This document shows positions 7,396 to 15,536 of a stretch of DNA of 64,000 bases, in pieces (within the stretch, counting starts at the first letter, position 1; every line of letters starts with the position of its first letter). The DNA lies in NCBI GenBank assembly GCA_964291465.2, contig OZ219931.1:1-64000 (forward strand), given 5' to 3'. The DNA comes from JAGWBJ01 sp964291465. GTDB lineage: Bacteria; Chloroflexota; Dehalococcoidia; Lucifugimonadales; JAGWBF01. Below the pieces are notes generated by a model. The model did no database searches. It saw only the letters and a program-made list of their open reading frames with translations, and was not told the origin of the DNA. The translations under genes were made by a program, and so were the position numbers.

Positions 7396-8511
7396 ATGGA
7401 CGTCATCGAGGTTGTAGAGCCGGGCGTTCTGACCGCCGTCCAGGACCGGGGACGGTACGGGTACCAGCGCTACGGCGTCCCGTCGTCGGGCGCCCTGGAC
7501 GAGTACTCCCTGAGGGTCGCCAACATCCTCGTGGGCAACGACGAAGGCGCGGCGGTCCTGGAGGTCACCTTCTCCGGCGCCTCCCTGCGCTTCCTGGCGC
7601 CGGCGGTGGTCTCCATCACCGGCGCCGACCTGGGCCCGGAGCTCAACGGAGGGCCCGTCGCCCGGTGGGAGGCCGTCCCCGTGGCCCGGGACGACGTGCT
7701 GGCCTTCCGGCAGGTGCGCTCCGGCATGAGGGGCTACCTGGCCGTGGCAGGGGGCATCGACGTCCCGCGGGTGCTGGGCAGCAGGTCCACCTACGGACGG
7801 TCCAGGCTTGGGGGCGTAGACGGCCGGCCGCTCCAGGCCGGGGACGTCCTGCGGTGCGTCCCCTCGAGCGGCGGGCTTCGGGGCAAGAAGGCGCCCGGGC
7901 AGGCCGTTCCGGACATGGGCCACGGCCACGAGCTGCGCGTCGTCCTGGGCCCCCAGGACGACGCGTTCACTCAGGAGGGCATCGGGACCTTCCTCTCATC
8001 CACCTACAGCGTGACCAACCTGTCCGACCGCACGGGCTACCGCCTGGAGGGGCCGGCCATAGAGCACGTGACGGGGGCCGACATCATCTCCGACGGGATC
8101 CCCCTGGGCGCGGTGCAGGTCACCGGAGACGGCATGCCCATCGTGCTGCTGGCCGACCGGGGCACCACCGGAGGCTACACCAAGATCGCGACGGTCGTCT
8201 CCACGGACATACCAAAGCTGGCCCAGGCCGCGCCGGGGGACACGGTAACGTTCACCTCCGTGACGGTGGACGAGGCCCACGATGCCCTGAGGGAGCGGGA
8301 GCGGATGCTGGAGGAGATAAGGTCGCTGCCCTACGTGCAGTACCAGGAGCACCGGTACCGGGCCCGGGTCGGCGGTTCGGAGCACGAGGCGGTCTCGGGG
8401 CTCGCGGAGGTAGACCCGGAAGCGCCCTCGGCCTACCCGGCGGGCCGCACCCTCCGTGTCACCGTCGGCGGCGCAACCTACACCTTCGACGTGGAGGTGG
8501 AGGCGGAGTAG
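7396..8511 (+). CDS. pxpC: 5-oxoprolinase subunit C, KipA/biotin-dependent carboxyltransferase family
   Basis: KipA/allophanate hydrolase subunit 2 homologue of 371 residues, the third subunit of 5-oxoprolinase. It begins MDVIEVVEPGVLTAVQDRGR, has RYGVPSSGALDEYSLRVAN and LEVTFSGASLRF, the conserved GYLAVAGGIDVPRVLGSRST segment, and GDGMPIVLLADRGTTGGYTKI. The start is four bases after the repaired pxpB stop. The last 40 residues, with RARVGGSEHEAVSG and a short beta-rich tail, extend slightly beyond the core domain. PxpABC as a unit salvages spontaneously formed pyroglutamate. The gene is convergent with ubiE, and both stop codons lie within one short palindrome. Confidence 0.93.
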   Translation: MDVIEVVEPGVLTAVQDRGRYGYQRYGVPSSGALDEYSLRVANILVGNDEGAAVLEVTFSGASLRFLAPAVVSITGADLGPELNGGPVARWEAVPVARDDVLAFRQVRSGMRGYLAVAGGIDVPRVLGSRSTYGRSRLGGVDGRPLQAGDVLRCVPSSGGLRGKKAPGQAVPDMGHGHELRVVLGPQDDAFTQEGIGTFLSSTYSVTNLSDRTGYRLEGPAIEHVTGADIISDGIPLGAVQVTGDGMPIVLLADRGTTGGYTKIATVVSTDIPKLAQAAPGDTVTFTSVTVDEAHDALRERERMLEEIRSLPYVQYQEHRYRARVGGSEHEAVSGLAEVDPEAPSAYPAGRTLRVTVGGATYTFDVEVEAE

Positions 8512-8527
8512 CCGGCCTCAGGCCGGC
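8511..8527. terminator. GC palindrome between convergent pxpC and ubiE
   Basis: GCCGGC at 8511-8516 and 8522-8527 can pair around a five-base loop, and the palindrome contains the end of the pxpC stop and the ubiE stop. There is no T-run on either side, so its role as a bidirectional terminator is only suggested by position. Confidence 0.35.
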
Positions 8528-9237
8528 ACCTTTCCCCAGTGCAGCCCCACCGCACCCAGGCCCGCCTTGCGGTAGCCCACCTCCGCCAGCCCCACCTCGG
8601 CCATGAGCGCCGCCAGCTCCTCGACCGACAGGAACCCGTCCACCGACCGGGGGAGGTAGGTGTAAGCGGCCCGGTCGCCTGCGAACACCTGGCCCATCAG
8701 AGGCACCACGTGGTGGAAGAAGAGGCGGAACCCCCGGCTCCACGGAGTCCCCTCCACGGCGAAGGAGTCCAGCGACACCACCATGCCCCCCGGCTTCACC
8801 ACGCGGACCATCTCCGCCAGGGCCTCCCCGGGGTCGGGCATGTTGCGCAGGCCCCATGCGGTGGCGGCGCAGGCGAAGGTATCCGAGGGAAAGGGCAGGG
8901 ACGGGCCGTCGGCCACGGCGAAGCTCACCGGGCCGCCCGTCCTCGGGTTGCGGGCCTTGGTTTGCGCCAGGGCCACCATCCCGGGCAGCAGGTCCACGCC
9001 CACGACCCGGGACACCTCGGGACGCCGGGCCAGGGCCAGGGCCAGGTCGCCCGTGCCGGTGGCCACGTCCAGGGCGGCCCCACCCACGCCCCGTGTAGCC
9101 GCGGCCGCCGCCTCCCTGCGCCACCGGTGGTGCATGCCGCCGGTCATCAGGCCGTTCATCAGGTCGTAGCGGGGCGCGATCCGGGTGAACATGTCCGCCA
9201 CGTACCGGCGCTTGGCGTTGTCCCGCAGGCCCACCAT
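8518..9237 (-). CDS. ubiE: Demethylmenaquinone methyltransferase (UbiE/MenG)
   Basis: SAM-dependent C-methyltransferase that carries out the last step of menaquinone synthesis. The 239-residue protein has the UbiE motifs VADMFTRIAPRYDLMNGLM at residues 13-31, the SAM-binding LDVATGTGDLALAL, and the AWGLRNMPDPGEALAEMVRV and GGMVVSLD segments. The ATG at 9237 lies three bases after the ubiX stop, in an operon ubiD-ubiA-ubiX-ubiE on the minus strand. Menaquinone rather than ubiquinone is inferred from the organism and from the companion genes. Identity to family is strong. Confidence 0.93.
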   Translation of the reverse strand: MVGLRDNAKRRYVADMFTRIAPRYDLMNGLMTGGMHHRWRREAAAAATRGVGGAALDVATGTGDLALALARRPEVSRVVGVDLLPGMVALAQTKARNPRTGGPVSFAVADGPSLPFPSDTFACAATAWGLRNMPDPGEALAEMVRVVKPGGMVVSLDSFAVEGTPWSRGFRLFFHHVVPLMGQVFAGDRAAYTYLPRSVDGFLSVEELAALMAEVGLAEVGYRKAGLGAVGLHWGKVPA

Positions 9238-9239
9238 GG

Positions 9240-9842
9240 TCAGGACGAGGGACCCCGGTACTGGTGCTCCCGGGGGAGGCTGTCGTCCAGGCCCAAGGCG
9301 ACCATTATCCTGCTCACCACGAACCCCACGATGTCGTCGACTCCCCGGGGCCTCAGGTAGAAGGCGGGCTCCGGGGGCAGGACCGTCACCCCCATTCGCG
9401 CCAACGTCAGCATGTTCTCCAGGTGCACGGCGTGGAGAGGCGTCTCCCTGGGCACGACCACGAGGCGGCGCTTCTCCTTCAGGCTCACGTCCGCCGCCCT
9501 CAGCAGCAGGTTGGTGGCCAGCCCCCGGGCCATGGCCGCGATGGTGGCCATGCTGCAGGGCACGGTCACCATGCCCCTGGCGGGGTGGGTCCCGCTGGCT
9601 ATGGGCGCCTTCATCTCCCCTATGCCGTAGGACGTGAAGTGCGGGGTCTCGCTCCACCGGGACAGGACCTGGGAGAACGGCTCGTCCATCTCCTCCTGCC
9701 ACACCAGCCTGGCGTCGTTGGAGCACACCAGCGCCACCGGCACGTCCCGGTCCAGGAGGGTGTCCACCGTTTGCCGTGCCAGCAGCGAGCCGCTGGCGCC
9801 GGAGATGCCCACGATCACGGGACCGGGTGGGGGCGCGGTCAC
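9240..9842 (-). CDS. ubiX: Flavin prenyltransferase UbiX
   Basis: UbiX transfers a dimethylallyl group to FMN and makes the prenylated FMN cofactor that UbiD decarboxylases need. The 200-residue protein starts VTAPPPGPVIVGISGASGSL, with the flavin-binding GISGASGS loop, and contains VPCSMATIAAMARGLATNLLLRA and PRETPLHAVHLENMLTLARMG, both diagnostic. Its GTG start overlaps the ubiA stop in a GTGA quartet (9839-9842), so translation is probably coupled. The substrate decarboxylase UbiD is encoded at the head of the same operon. No anomalies are visible. Confidence 0.94.
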   Translation of the reverse strand: MTAPPPGPVIVGISGASGSLLARQTVDTLLDRDVPVALVCSNDARLVWQEEMDEPFSQVLSRWSETPHFTSYGIGEMKAPIASGTHPARGMVTVPCSMATIAAMARGLATNLLLRAADVSLKEKRRLVVVPRETPLHAVHLENMLTLARMGVTVLPPEPAFYLRPRGVDDIVGFVVSRIMVALGLDDSLPREHQYRGPSS

Positions 9843-10717
9843 AAGGTCACCGCCAGGGAGGTGAAGAGGAGCAGGGTCAGGGAGATGTAGACGTTGATGG
9901 TGAAGAAGGCCAGCTGCAGCTTGGACAGGTCGTGGGGCTTGATCAGAGTATGCTCGTAGGCCAGGAGCGCCGTGGCGATGGCCCACCCCACGTAGTACAG
10001 CACTCCCAGGTCCATCCAGATGCCAACGGCCAGCAGGGAGGCCGCGGTCAGGACGTGCATGCAGCGGTACCACCAGAACGCCGCCTCCACCCCGAATCGC
10101 CGGGGTATCGAGTGGACCCCGTACTTCTCGTCGAACTCCAGGTCCTGGCAGGCGTAGACGATGTCGAAACCGCCTATCCACATGGCCACCCCGAGGGAGA
10201 GGAGCACGCACTCGGGGCTCAGGCTGCCCGCCACCCCGATCCAGGCCCCGGCGGGGGCGATGGCGTCGGCCCAGCCCAGGACGAAGTGGGTGCCCCAGCT
10301 ATAGTATTTGACATAAGAATAGGCGACCACCGCCACGGCGGCCACCGGCGCCAGGAGGAGGGCCAGCTCGTTCAGCTGGGACGCGGCGAAGAAGAAGACC
10401 CCCAGGGAAACCAGGAGCAGGGCGGCCATCTCCCACGGCTTGATGAGCCCCCGGGGCAGGTGCCTGCCGGCGGTGCGGGGGTTGGCCGCGTCCTCCTTCC
10501 AGTGGATGAGCCGGTTGGAGGACATGGCGATGGTCCGCGCGCCCACCATGGCCACGGTGATCCAGATGACCTGGGACAGGGTCGGCAGCCCGTCGGCGGC
10601 CAGGAACATGCCGATGTAGGCGAATGGCAGGGCGAACAGGGTGTGCTCGAACCGCACCGCCTCGTAGAAGAGGTGCGCCTTGTGAAGGAGGGCGGAGGGC
10701 TTGGCTAGCATGCCCAT
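9839..10717 (-). CDS. ubiA: UbiA-family prenyltransferase, MqnP-like
   Basis: Integral membrane prenyltransferase of 292 residues that attaches the isoprenoid chain to the aromatic quinone precursor. The two Mg-diphosphate motifs correspond to NRLIHWKEDAANPRTAGR near residue 67 and FDIVYACQDLEFDEKYGVHS near residue 181; the NPRTAGR and YACQD wording is that of MqnP and 4-hydroxybenzoate polyprenyltransferases. In the first motif the usual first Asp is His, which is unusual. Several hydrophobic helices are present. Together with ubiD and ubiX the gene fits late steps of the futalosine menaquinone pathway. Whether the His change affects activity cannot be told from sequence. Confidence 0.87.
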   Translation of the reverse strand: MGMLAKPSALLHKAHLFYEAVRFEHTLFALPFAYIGMFLAADGLPTLSQVIWITVAMVGARTIAMSSNRLIHWKEDAANPRTAGRHLPRGLIKPWEMAALLLVSLGVFFFAASQLNELALLLAPVAAVAVVAYSYVKYYSWGTHFVLGWADAIAPAGAWIGVAGSLSPECVLLSLGVAMWIGGFDIVYACQDLEFDEKYGVHSIPRRFGVEAAFWWYRCMHVLTAASLLAVGIWMDLGVLYYVGWAIATALLAYEHTLIKPHDLSKLQLAFFTINVYISLTLLLFTSLAVTL

Positions 10718-10774
10718 CGGACCGAGGGTCCGCTCTTGCCCCGACTCACGACCCCTCCCATTGGGTCTGGGACC

Positions 10775-12229
10775 CTATAGCCCGTACTCCGCCCATTTGC
10801 CGTCCACCAGGGCCTTCACCTCGGGGGTCATGACGATGTCCGGGGGCCACTGGCGGTCGCGGCCGTCCATCGGCCCCTTGACGGTGGCGTCCACGCCGAC
10901 CTTGCTGCCGAACTTGGGGGTGGGCGAGGCGTGGTCCAGGTCGTCCACGGGCCCGCTGGCGAAGAAGATGTCCTGGGCGGCGTCCAGGTTGTTGGTGACT
11001 CGCCAGGTGACCTCGGACAGGTCGTGGACGTCCACGAAGCCGTCCACCACTATGATGGCCTTGGCCAGGGACATGAGCCCCAGGCCCCACAGCCCGTAGA
11101 CCACCTTGCGTGCCTGGCCCGGGTACTCCTTGTTGATGGAGACGATGACCAGGTTGTGGAACACGCCCTCGGCGGGCATGTTGATGTCCACCACCTCGGG
11201 GAGGACCATCCGGATTACCGGGAGGAACACCCGCTCGGTGACCTTTCCCATGTAGTAGTCCTCCATGGGCGGGCGGCCGACGATGATGGTGGGGTATATG
11301 GGGTCCCTGCGGTGGGTGATGCAGGTGACGTGGAGGGTGGGGTACGTGTCCGCCATGGAGTAGTATCCGGTGTGGTCTCCGAAGGGCCCCTCCAGCCGCT
11401 CGTCTCCGGGGGTCACGTACCCCTCGATGACGATCTCGGCGTGGGCCGGCACCTCCAGGTCCACCGTCCGGGCCTTGACCAGCTCCACCCCCTCCTCGCG
11501 AATGAAGCCCGCTACCATGAGCTCGGGCACGTCGGGTGGCAGGGGGGCAGAGCCCGTCCAGATGGTCGCCGGGTCGCCGCCCAGGCACACGGCCACGTCG
11601 ATGCGCTCCGCGCCCTGCTCGGCGCCCTGCCTGTAGTGGCTGGCCCCGACTTTGTGGGTCTGCCAGTGCATGGCGGCGGTGTTCCTGTCGTAGACCTGGA
11701 CCCGGTACATCCCCAGGTTCCGCACGCCCGTCTCGGGGTCCTTGGTCATCACCAGGGGGAGGGTGATGTACCGCCCCGCGTCCATCGGCCAGCACTTGAG
11801 GATGGGGAACCGGAAGAGGTCGACCTGGTCTCCCTCCAGCACCACCTCCTGGCAGGGGCCGCTGCGCACCACCCGGGGCTGGTACGATGCCAGGTCCTTG
11901 AGCTGCCACAGGGTCCGCAGCTTCTCCCGCAGGCCCTGGGGAGGCCCCTGCATCATACCCAGGAGGCCCTCCACCCGCTGGGGCAGCTCGTCCAGGCGCT
12001 CGGTGCCCAGGGCCCAGGCCATCCGTTGCTCGGTGCCGAAGATGTTGATGAGGACGGGGATGTCGTAGCCCTGGACGTTCTCGAAGAGAAGGGCGGGGCC
12101 CCCGCTCTTGACCGTCCGGTCGCAGATCTCGGTGATCTCCAGGTCCCAGCTAACGGGGGCGGTTACCCGCTTCAGGTCGCCGCGGTCCTCCAGGTGGGCA
12201 ACGAAATCCCGCAGGTCCCTGTAAGGCAT
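10775..12229 (-). CDS. ubiD: UbiD-family decarboxylase
   Basis: Prenylated-FMN-dependent (de)carboxylase of 484 residues, the right length for UbiD/MqnL. The N-terminus MPYRDLRDFVAHLEDRGDLKRV, the GMYRVQVYDRNTAAMHWQTHK segment, the catalytic region EGPFGDHTGYYS and the YPTIIVGRPPMEDYYMGK stretch are all family hallmarks, and the catalytic Glu/Arg/Glu network can be placed in the PFGDHTG and preceding regions. As first gene of the ubiD-ubiA-ubiX-ubiE operon it most likely removes the ring carboxylate of the prenylated intermediate. No ribosome site precedes the ATG, and the predicted promoter lies so close that the mRNA may be leaderless. Confidence 0.92.
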   Translation of the reverse strand: MPYRDLRDFVAHLEDRGDLKRVTAPVSWDLEITEICDRTVKSGGPALLFENVQGYDIPVLINIFGTEQRMAWALGTERLDELPQRVEGLLGMMQGPPQGLREKLRTLWQLKDLASYQPRVVRSGPCQEVVLEGDQVDLFRFPILKCWPMDAGRYITLPLVMTKDPETGVRNLGMYRVQVYDRNTAAMHWQTHKVGASHYRQGAEQGAERIDVAVCLGGDPATIWTGSAPLPPDVPELMVAGFIREEGVELVKARTVDLEVPAHAEIVIEGYVTPGDERLEGPFGDHTGYYSMADTYPTLHVTCITHRRDPIYPTIIVGRPPMEDYYMGKVTERVFLPVIRMVLPEVVDINMPAEGVFHNLVIVSINKEYPGQARKVVYGLWGLGLMSLAKAIIVVDGFVDVHDLSEVTWRVTNNLDAAQDIFFASGPVDDLDHASPTPKFGSKVGVDATVKGPMDGRDRQWPPDIVMTPEVKALVDGKWAEYGL

Positions 12230-12237
12230 AGCGCCTC

Positions 12238-12268
12238 ATTGTAGGCGCACACGCGCCGTCCCTGTCAA
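12238..12268 (-). promoter_or_regulatory. Promoter of the ubiD operon, possibly leaderless
   Basis: On the minus strand a perfect TTGACA (12263-12268) and TACAAT (12238-12243) are separated by 19 bases, longer than the optimum. Only eight bases lie between the -10 box and the ubiD ATG, so transcription would begin at or next to the start codon. The -35 box is in the loop of a CCGTCCC/GGGACGG inverted repeat (12256-12275), a possible operator. Confidence 0.5.
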
Positions 12269-12374
12269 GGGACGGGGCTCCCCCCGTCTCCGCAGCCGTG
12301 CCTTTCGTGATACAATATTCGTCAGAGAGCCGGCTGTCTTCGCGTTCTGCCGGCCAAGATCAGGAGGATATGGG

Positions 12375-12587
12375 ATGCGTACAGGGCTGGCGGCGCCGGT
12401 GGGGCTCACAAAGGCCATGGGATCACTCTCCGCGGGGGCCGTAGTCATAGGGATAGCCGTGGCCTACGCGGGGCCATTCCTGAACGTCATTGCCGTGATA
12501 GGGTCCATCATGTACGGGACCATCATATCCCTCCGTCTCTTCGCCCCCAAGAAGTTCCGGGAGAACATGAAGAGCTGGAACGCCTAG
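12375..12587 (+). CDS. Small hypothetical membrane protein
   Basis: A 70-residue protein that I do not recognise. It starts MRTGLAAPVGLTKAMG and has one long hydrophobic stretch, about residues 18-55, that could form one or two membrane helices, followed by a basic tail APKKFRENMKSWNA. The ATG at 12375 is seven bases after AGGAGG, so translation is well supported. A TACAAT box with a TGA extension at 12308-12316 could drive it. It is followed 10 bases later by a homocysteine methyltransferase-like gene and may be co-transcribed with it. No function is proposed. Confidence 0.75.
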   Translation: MRTGLAAPVGLTKAMGSLSAGAVVIGIAVAYAGPFLNVIAVIGSIMYGTIISLRLFAPKKFRENMKSWNA

Positions 12588-12597
12588 ACCGCCGCCG

Positions 12598-13488
12598 GTG
12601 AAGGCTGTGGGCCCAACGATCATGGAGCGGCTTGCCCGGGGGGACGTCCTCATCTCCGACGGCGCCACGGGCACATACCTGCAGGCCCGGGGGCTGGAGC
12701 CCGGCGGCTGCCCCGAGGAGCTCAACGCGGGCCGTCCCGAGCTGGTCCGGGGTATGGCCGCCGACTATTTCGAGGCCGGGTCCGACATGGTGCTCACCAA
12801 CTCCTTCGGCGGCAACCGGTTCATGCTGAAGAAGTACGGCTACGGCGACAAGGTGTGGGAGTTCAACCGCCTGGCCGCCGAGCATGCCAGGAGCGCCGCT
12901 CCCCCCGGCGGCTACGTGGTGGGCTCCGTGGGGCCCAGCGGGGAGTTCCTGGAGCCCCTGGGCGAGGTGACCCAGGCGGAGATGCTCGAGGCCTTCGTGG
13001 AGCAGGTCACCGCCCTGGAGGCCGGGGGCGCCGACGCGGTCGTGGTCGAGACGATGACGGCCCTGGAAGAGGCCACCCTGGCGGTCAGGGCCGTGAAGGA
13101 GAACACCAAGCTGACGGCCATCGCCACCATGGTGTTCGACAAGGGGCCCAGGGGGTTCTTCACCATGATGGGAGTCACCCCCGCCCGGGCGGCGGCCGAG
13201 CTGGGCGCCGCCGGGGCTGACGTGGTGGGGTCCAACTGTGGCAACGGCATCGAGGGCATGCTGGACGTGGCCCGGGAGATGCGGCAGGCCACCGACGGCT
13301 ACATGCTCATCCACTCCAATGCCGGCCTGCCCGAGCTGCGCAACGGGGAGGTGGTGTACCCCGAGGGGCCCGACTGGATGGCGGAGAGGTTCCAGGTGCT
13401 GGTCGACGAGGGCGTGAGCATCGTCGGCGGCTGTTGCGGCACGACCCCCGACCACATCCGCGCGCTGTCCGGCCGGCTGCGGGGGTAG
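12598..13488 (+). CDS. Homocysteine S-methyltransferase family protein (MetH N-terminal-like)
   Basis: A 296-residue zinc-dependent methyltransferase of the Hcy-methyltransferase/betaine-homocysteine methyltransferase family. It has the start LISDGATGTYLQARGL, the NSFGGNR segment, a first zinc Cys in VVGSNCGNG and the paired Cys in GGCCGTTPDHIRAL. The single domain lacks folate, corrinoid and SAM-binding modules, so it would need partner proteins, and corrinoid-related genes lie nearby. A GTG at 12598 is used; an in-frame ATG at 12622 would be an equally acceptable start because neither has a strong ribosome site. The methyl donor is unknown; homocysteine as acceptor is a family-level inference. 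Confidence 0.87.
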   Translation: MKAVGPTIMERLARGDVLISDGATGTYLQARGLEPGGCPEELNAGRPELVRGMAADYFEAGSDMVLTNSFGGNRFMLKKYGYGDKVWEFNRLAAEHARSAAPPGGYVVGSVGPSGEFLEPLGEVTQAEMLEAFVEQVTALEAGGADAVVVETMTALEEATLAVRAVKENTKLTAIATMVFDKGPRGFFTMMGVTPARAAAELGAAGADVVGSNCGNGIEGMLDVAREMRQATDGYMLIHSNAGLPELRNGEVVYPEGPDWMAERFQVLVDEGVSIVGGCCGTTPDHIRALSGRLRG

Positions 13489-13557
13489 GTCCGTTGGCCG
13501 GCCCCGGGGGAGAGCCATGACCCATGTAAGCGAAGCGGTCCCGGACGTGTTGCCCAG

Positions 13558-14187
13558 GTGTTGGCCGAGTATGGCCGGTGCCTGGAGCTGGCGCCCATGG
13601 ACCCCCACTTCCACGGGATCAGCGTGGGTCTCTACGCCAGGGACTGCGTCGCCACCGTGTGGAGCTTCAGCCGTCGCCCGGGCGTGGAGGGACGCATCCG
13701 GCAGGTCCGGGACCGGCTGGTGGACCTGGGAGGGATGTCACCCGTGGAGGGCAGCCACAATCAGGCGTGCTTCCCCTGCGGCGACCTCCACGGCCGTCCG
13801 CTGAGGTTCCTGCTGACGCAGGCCGTGGAGAAGGCGCCGGACTACTCGCTGCCCGACGGCCCGGTCAAGGACACCCGGTCGGGCCTGATGCTCGACGTCG
13901 CCGGGGCAGAGCGCGGAGGCCGGTGGGTCTACCGGATATCCGCCCAGGGAGAGGTCCCCAACGCGGCGGCCCGGGTGCGGGCTGTGGCGTCGGGCTTCCG
14001 ACGGTACGGCGAGGCCGAGGTGGTCGGCGAGGGGGAGGTCTCCTTCCCCTGCGGGGCCCGCCACGACCGGCTGGCCCGGCTCCTCCTGCCCTACGCCCGC
14101 AACGTGAGCATGGTGGAGGACATGCTGGAGTCCGCCGCCCTCCGGGGCCAGCTCACCACCGGCACCGCCGGGTTCACGCCAACGTAG
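13558..14187 (+). CDS. Conserved-looking protein of unknown function
   Basis: I do not recognise this protein of about 209 residues. It has two Cys-Pro-Cys-like segments, HNQACFPCGDLHG near residue 67 and VSFPCGARHDR near residue 163, and is otherwise soluble with no signal or membrane segment. The intact frame starts with GTG at 13558 without a ribosome site. A well-placed ATG at 13517, preceded by GGGGGAG, reads MTHVSEAVPDV and would join this frame as AQVLAEYGRC if one base were restored near 13549, so the true protein may be about 222 residues. It lies between two methyltransferase genes and may take part in the same methyl-transfer process. Confidence 0.65.
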   Translation: MLAEYGRCLELAPMDPHFHGISVGLYARDCVATVWSFSRRPGVEGRIRQVRDRLVDLGGMSPVEGSHNQACFPCGDLHGRPLRFLLTQAVEKAPDYSLPDGPVKDTRSGLMLDVAGAERGGRWVYRISAQGEVPNAAARVRAVASGFRRYGEAEVVGEGEVSFPCGARHDRLARLLLPYARNVSMVEDMLESAALRGQLTTGTAGFTPT

Positions 14188-14243
14188 GCATGGGCGCCCG
14201 CCTCGGCGGGCAGGGACTCCGTGAGACCAGGGAGGTGTATCTC

Positions 14244-15278
14244 ATGGCCCTTGTCGAAACCATGAAGCCCCGGGAACGTGTGCTCAACGCCCTGGCTGGG
14301 AAGCCCGTGGACAGGCCTCCGGTGTGCAACCCCACCAGCGTCGCCACCGTCGAGCTCATGGACCTGGTGGACGCGCCCTTCCCCGACGCTTGCAGGGACC
14401 CGGAGACGAACGCCCGGCTGGCCGCAACCGGGTACACGGAGCTGGGCTTCGACAGCATCATGCCGGTGTTCTCCATCATCCAGGAGTCCTCGGCCCTGGG
14501 CTGCGAGATGCAGTGGGAGGAGAAGGACAACTGGCCCACCGTCCGCATGTACAACCCCATCTGGCGGGAGCCCGAGGACGTGCGCATACCCGAGGGGTTC
14601 CTGGACCACCCGGACAACCGTTGCGTGTTGAAGTCCCTGGAGATACTGAAGCGGGAGTACGGCGGCGAGGCGGCCATCGTCGGCAAGGCCATGGGACCGT
14701 GGACCCTGGGCTACCACGTCTTCGGGGTCGAGAACTTCCTGCTCATGTCCATCGACGACCCGGACAAGACCCGACGGTGCCTGGACCTGATGAAGGAGAT
14801 ATCCGTCCTGTTCGCCCTGGCCCAGATCGAAGCGGGGGCCGACGCCCTCACCTTCCCGGACCACGCCACCGGGGACCTGGTCAGCGGCGAGTACTACCGC
14901 AAGTTCCTGCTGGAGATACATCGGGAGATGGCCGAGCGCATCCCCTGCCCCCTGATCCTGCACATCTGCGGCAACACCCTGGACCGTCTAGACTACATCG
15001 CCCAGACGGGCATGGCGTGCTTCCACTTCGACTCCAAGAACGACCCCCAGGAGGCTATGGACATTGCCGCCGGGCGTATCCGCCTGGCTGGCAACGTCAA
15101 CAACCCCGAGACCCTCTACGCCCGGGGCCCGGAGCAGGTCCGGGCGGAGGTGTACCGGTGCATGGACGCCGGGGTGGACATGATCGCCCCCGAGTGCGCC
15201 ATACCCCTGGCAAGCAAGCTGGAGAACCTGCTGGAGATTCCCAGGGCTGTCAAGGACTGGTGCCGGGAGCACGAGTAG
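14244..15278 (+). CDS. Uroporphyrinogen decarboxylase-fold methyltransferase, MtaA/MtbA-like
   Basis: A 344-residue member of the URO-D superfamily, of the branch used as methylcobamide methyltransferases rather than haem enzymes. It starts MALVETMKPRERVLNALAGKPVDRPPV and has a zinc-site pattern typical of MtaA/MtbA, with LHICGNTLDRLDY (His and Cys) near residue 238 and a further Cys in APECAIPLASK near residue 318. The ATG at 14244 follows GGGAGG. Methanogen homologues pass methyl groups from a corrinoid protein to coenzyme M; here the acceptor is unknown, with folate or another thiol possible. A corrinoid protein and its activator are encoded 4 kb downstream. Confidence 0.87.
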   Translation: MALVETMKPRERVLNALAGKPVDRPPVCNPTSVATVELMDLVDAPFPDACRDPETNARLAATGYTELGFDSIMPVFSIIQESSALGCEMQWEEKDNWPTVRMYNPIWREPEDVRIPEGFLDHPDNRCVLKSLEILKREYGGEAAIVGKAMGPWTLGYHVFGVENFLLMSIDDPDKTRRCLDLMKEISVLFALAQIEAGADALTFPDHATGDLVSGEYYRKFLLEIHREMAERIPCPLILHICGNTLDRLDYIAQTGMACFHFDSKNDPQEAMDIAAGRIRLAGNVNNPETLYARGPEQVRAEVYRCMDAGVDMIAPECAIPLASKLENLLEIPRAVKDWCREHE

Positions 15279-15340
15279 GGGCCAACGGGCTTGACCCCTG
15301 GCGTTCCGGCCTGCGGCCGGGACGACGGGCCCTGACCCAT

Positions 15341-15420
15341 CGTCATTCCCGCGCACGCGGGAACCCATATCGGTGCCTTGGACCCCCGCTTGCGGGACCC
15401 CCGCTTGCGCGGGAGTGACA
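15341..15420. repeat. REP-like palindromic element with internal duplication
   Basis: The ends CGTCATTCCCGCG and CGCGGGAGTGACA are imperfect inverted copies (11 of 13). The inside holds a GC-rich palindrome (TTCCCGC/GCGGGAA) and a 14-base sequence GGACCCCCGCTTGC present twice with a 15-base period (15380-15393, 15395-15408). Such elements are dispersed in intergenic DNA of many bacteria. The rest of the 258-base gap 15279-15536 shows nothing else that I can support. Confidence 0.6.
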
Positions 15421-15536
15421 GGGGAGTGCTGCGAGTCTAATTGCATGGTAACGACATGGTGCAGAACGCTGGGGAATAGCGGGGTGGGGGCAATCAGTCC
15501 GGGGGTTGCAAACAACGAGCTCAGGGTAATTCCAAA

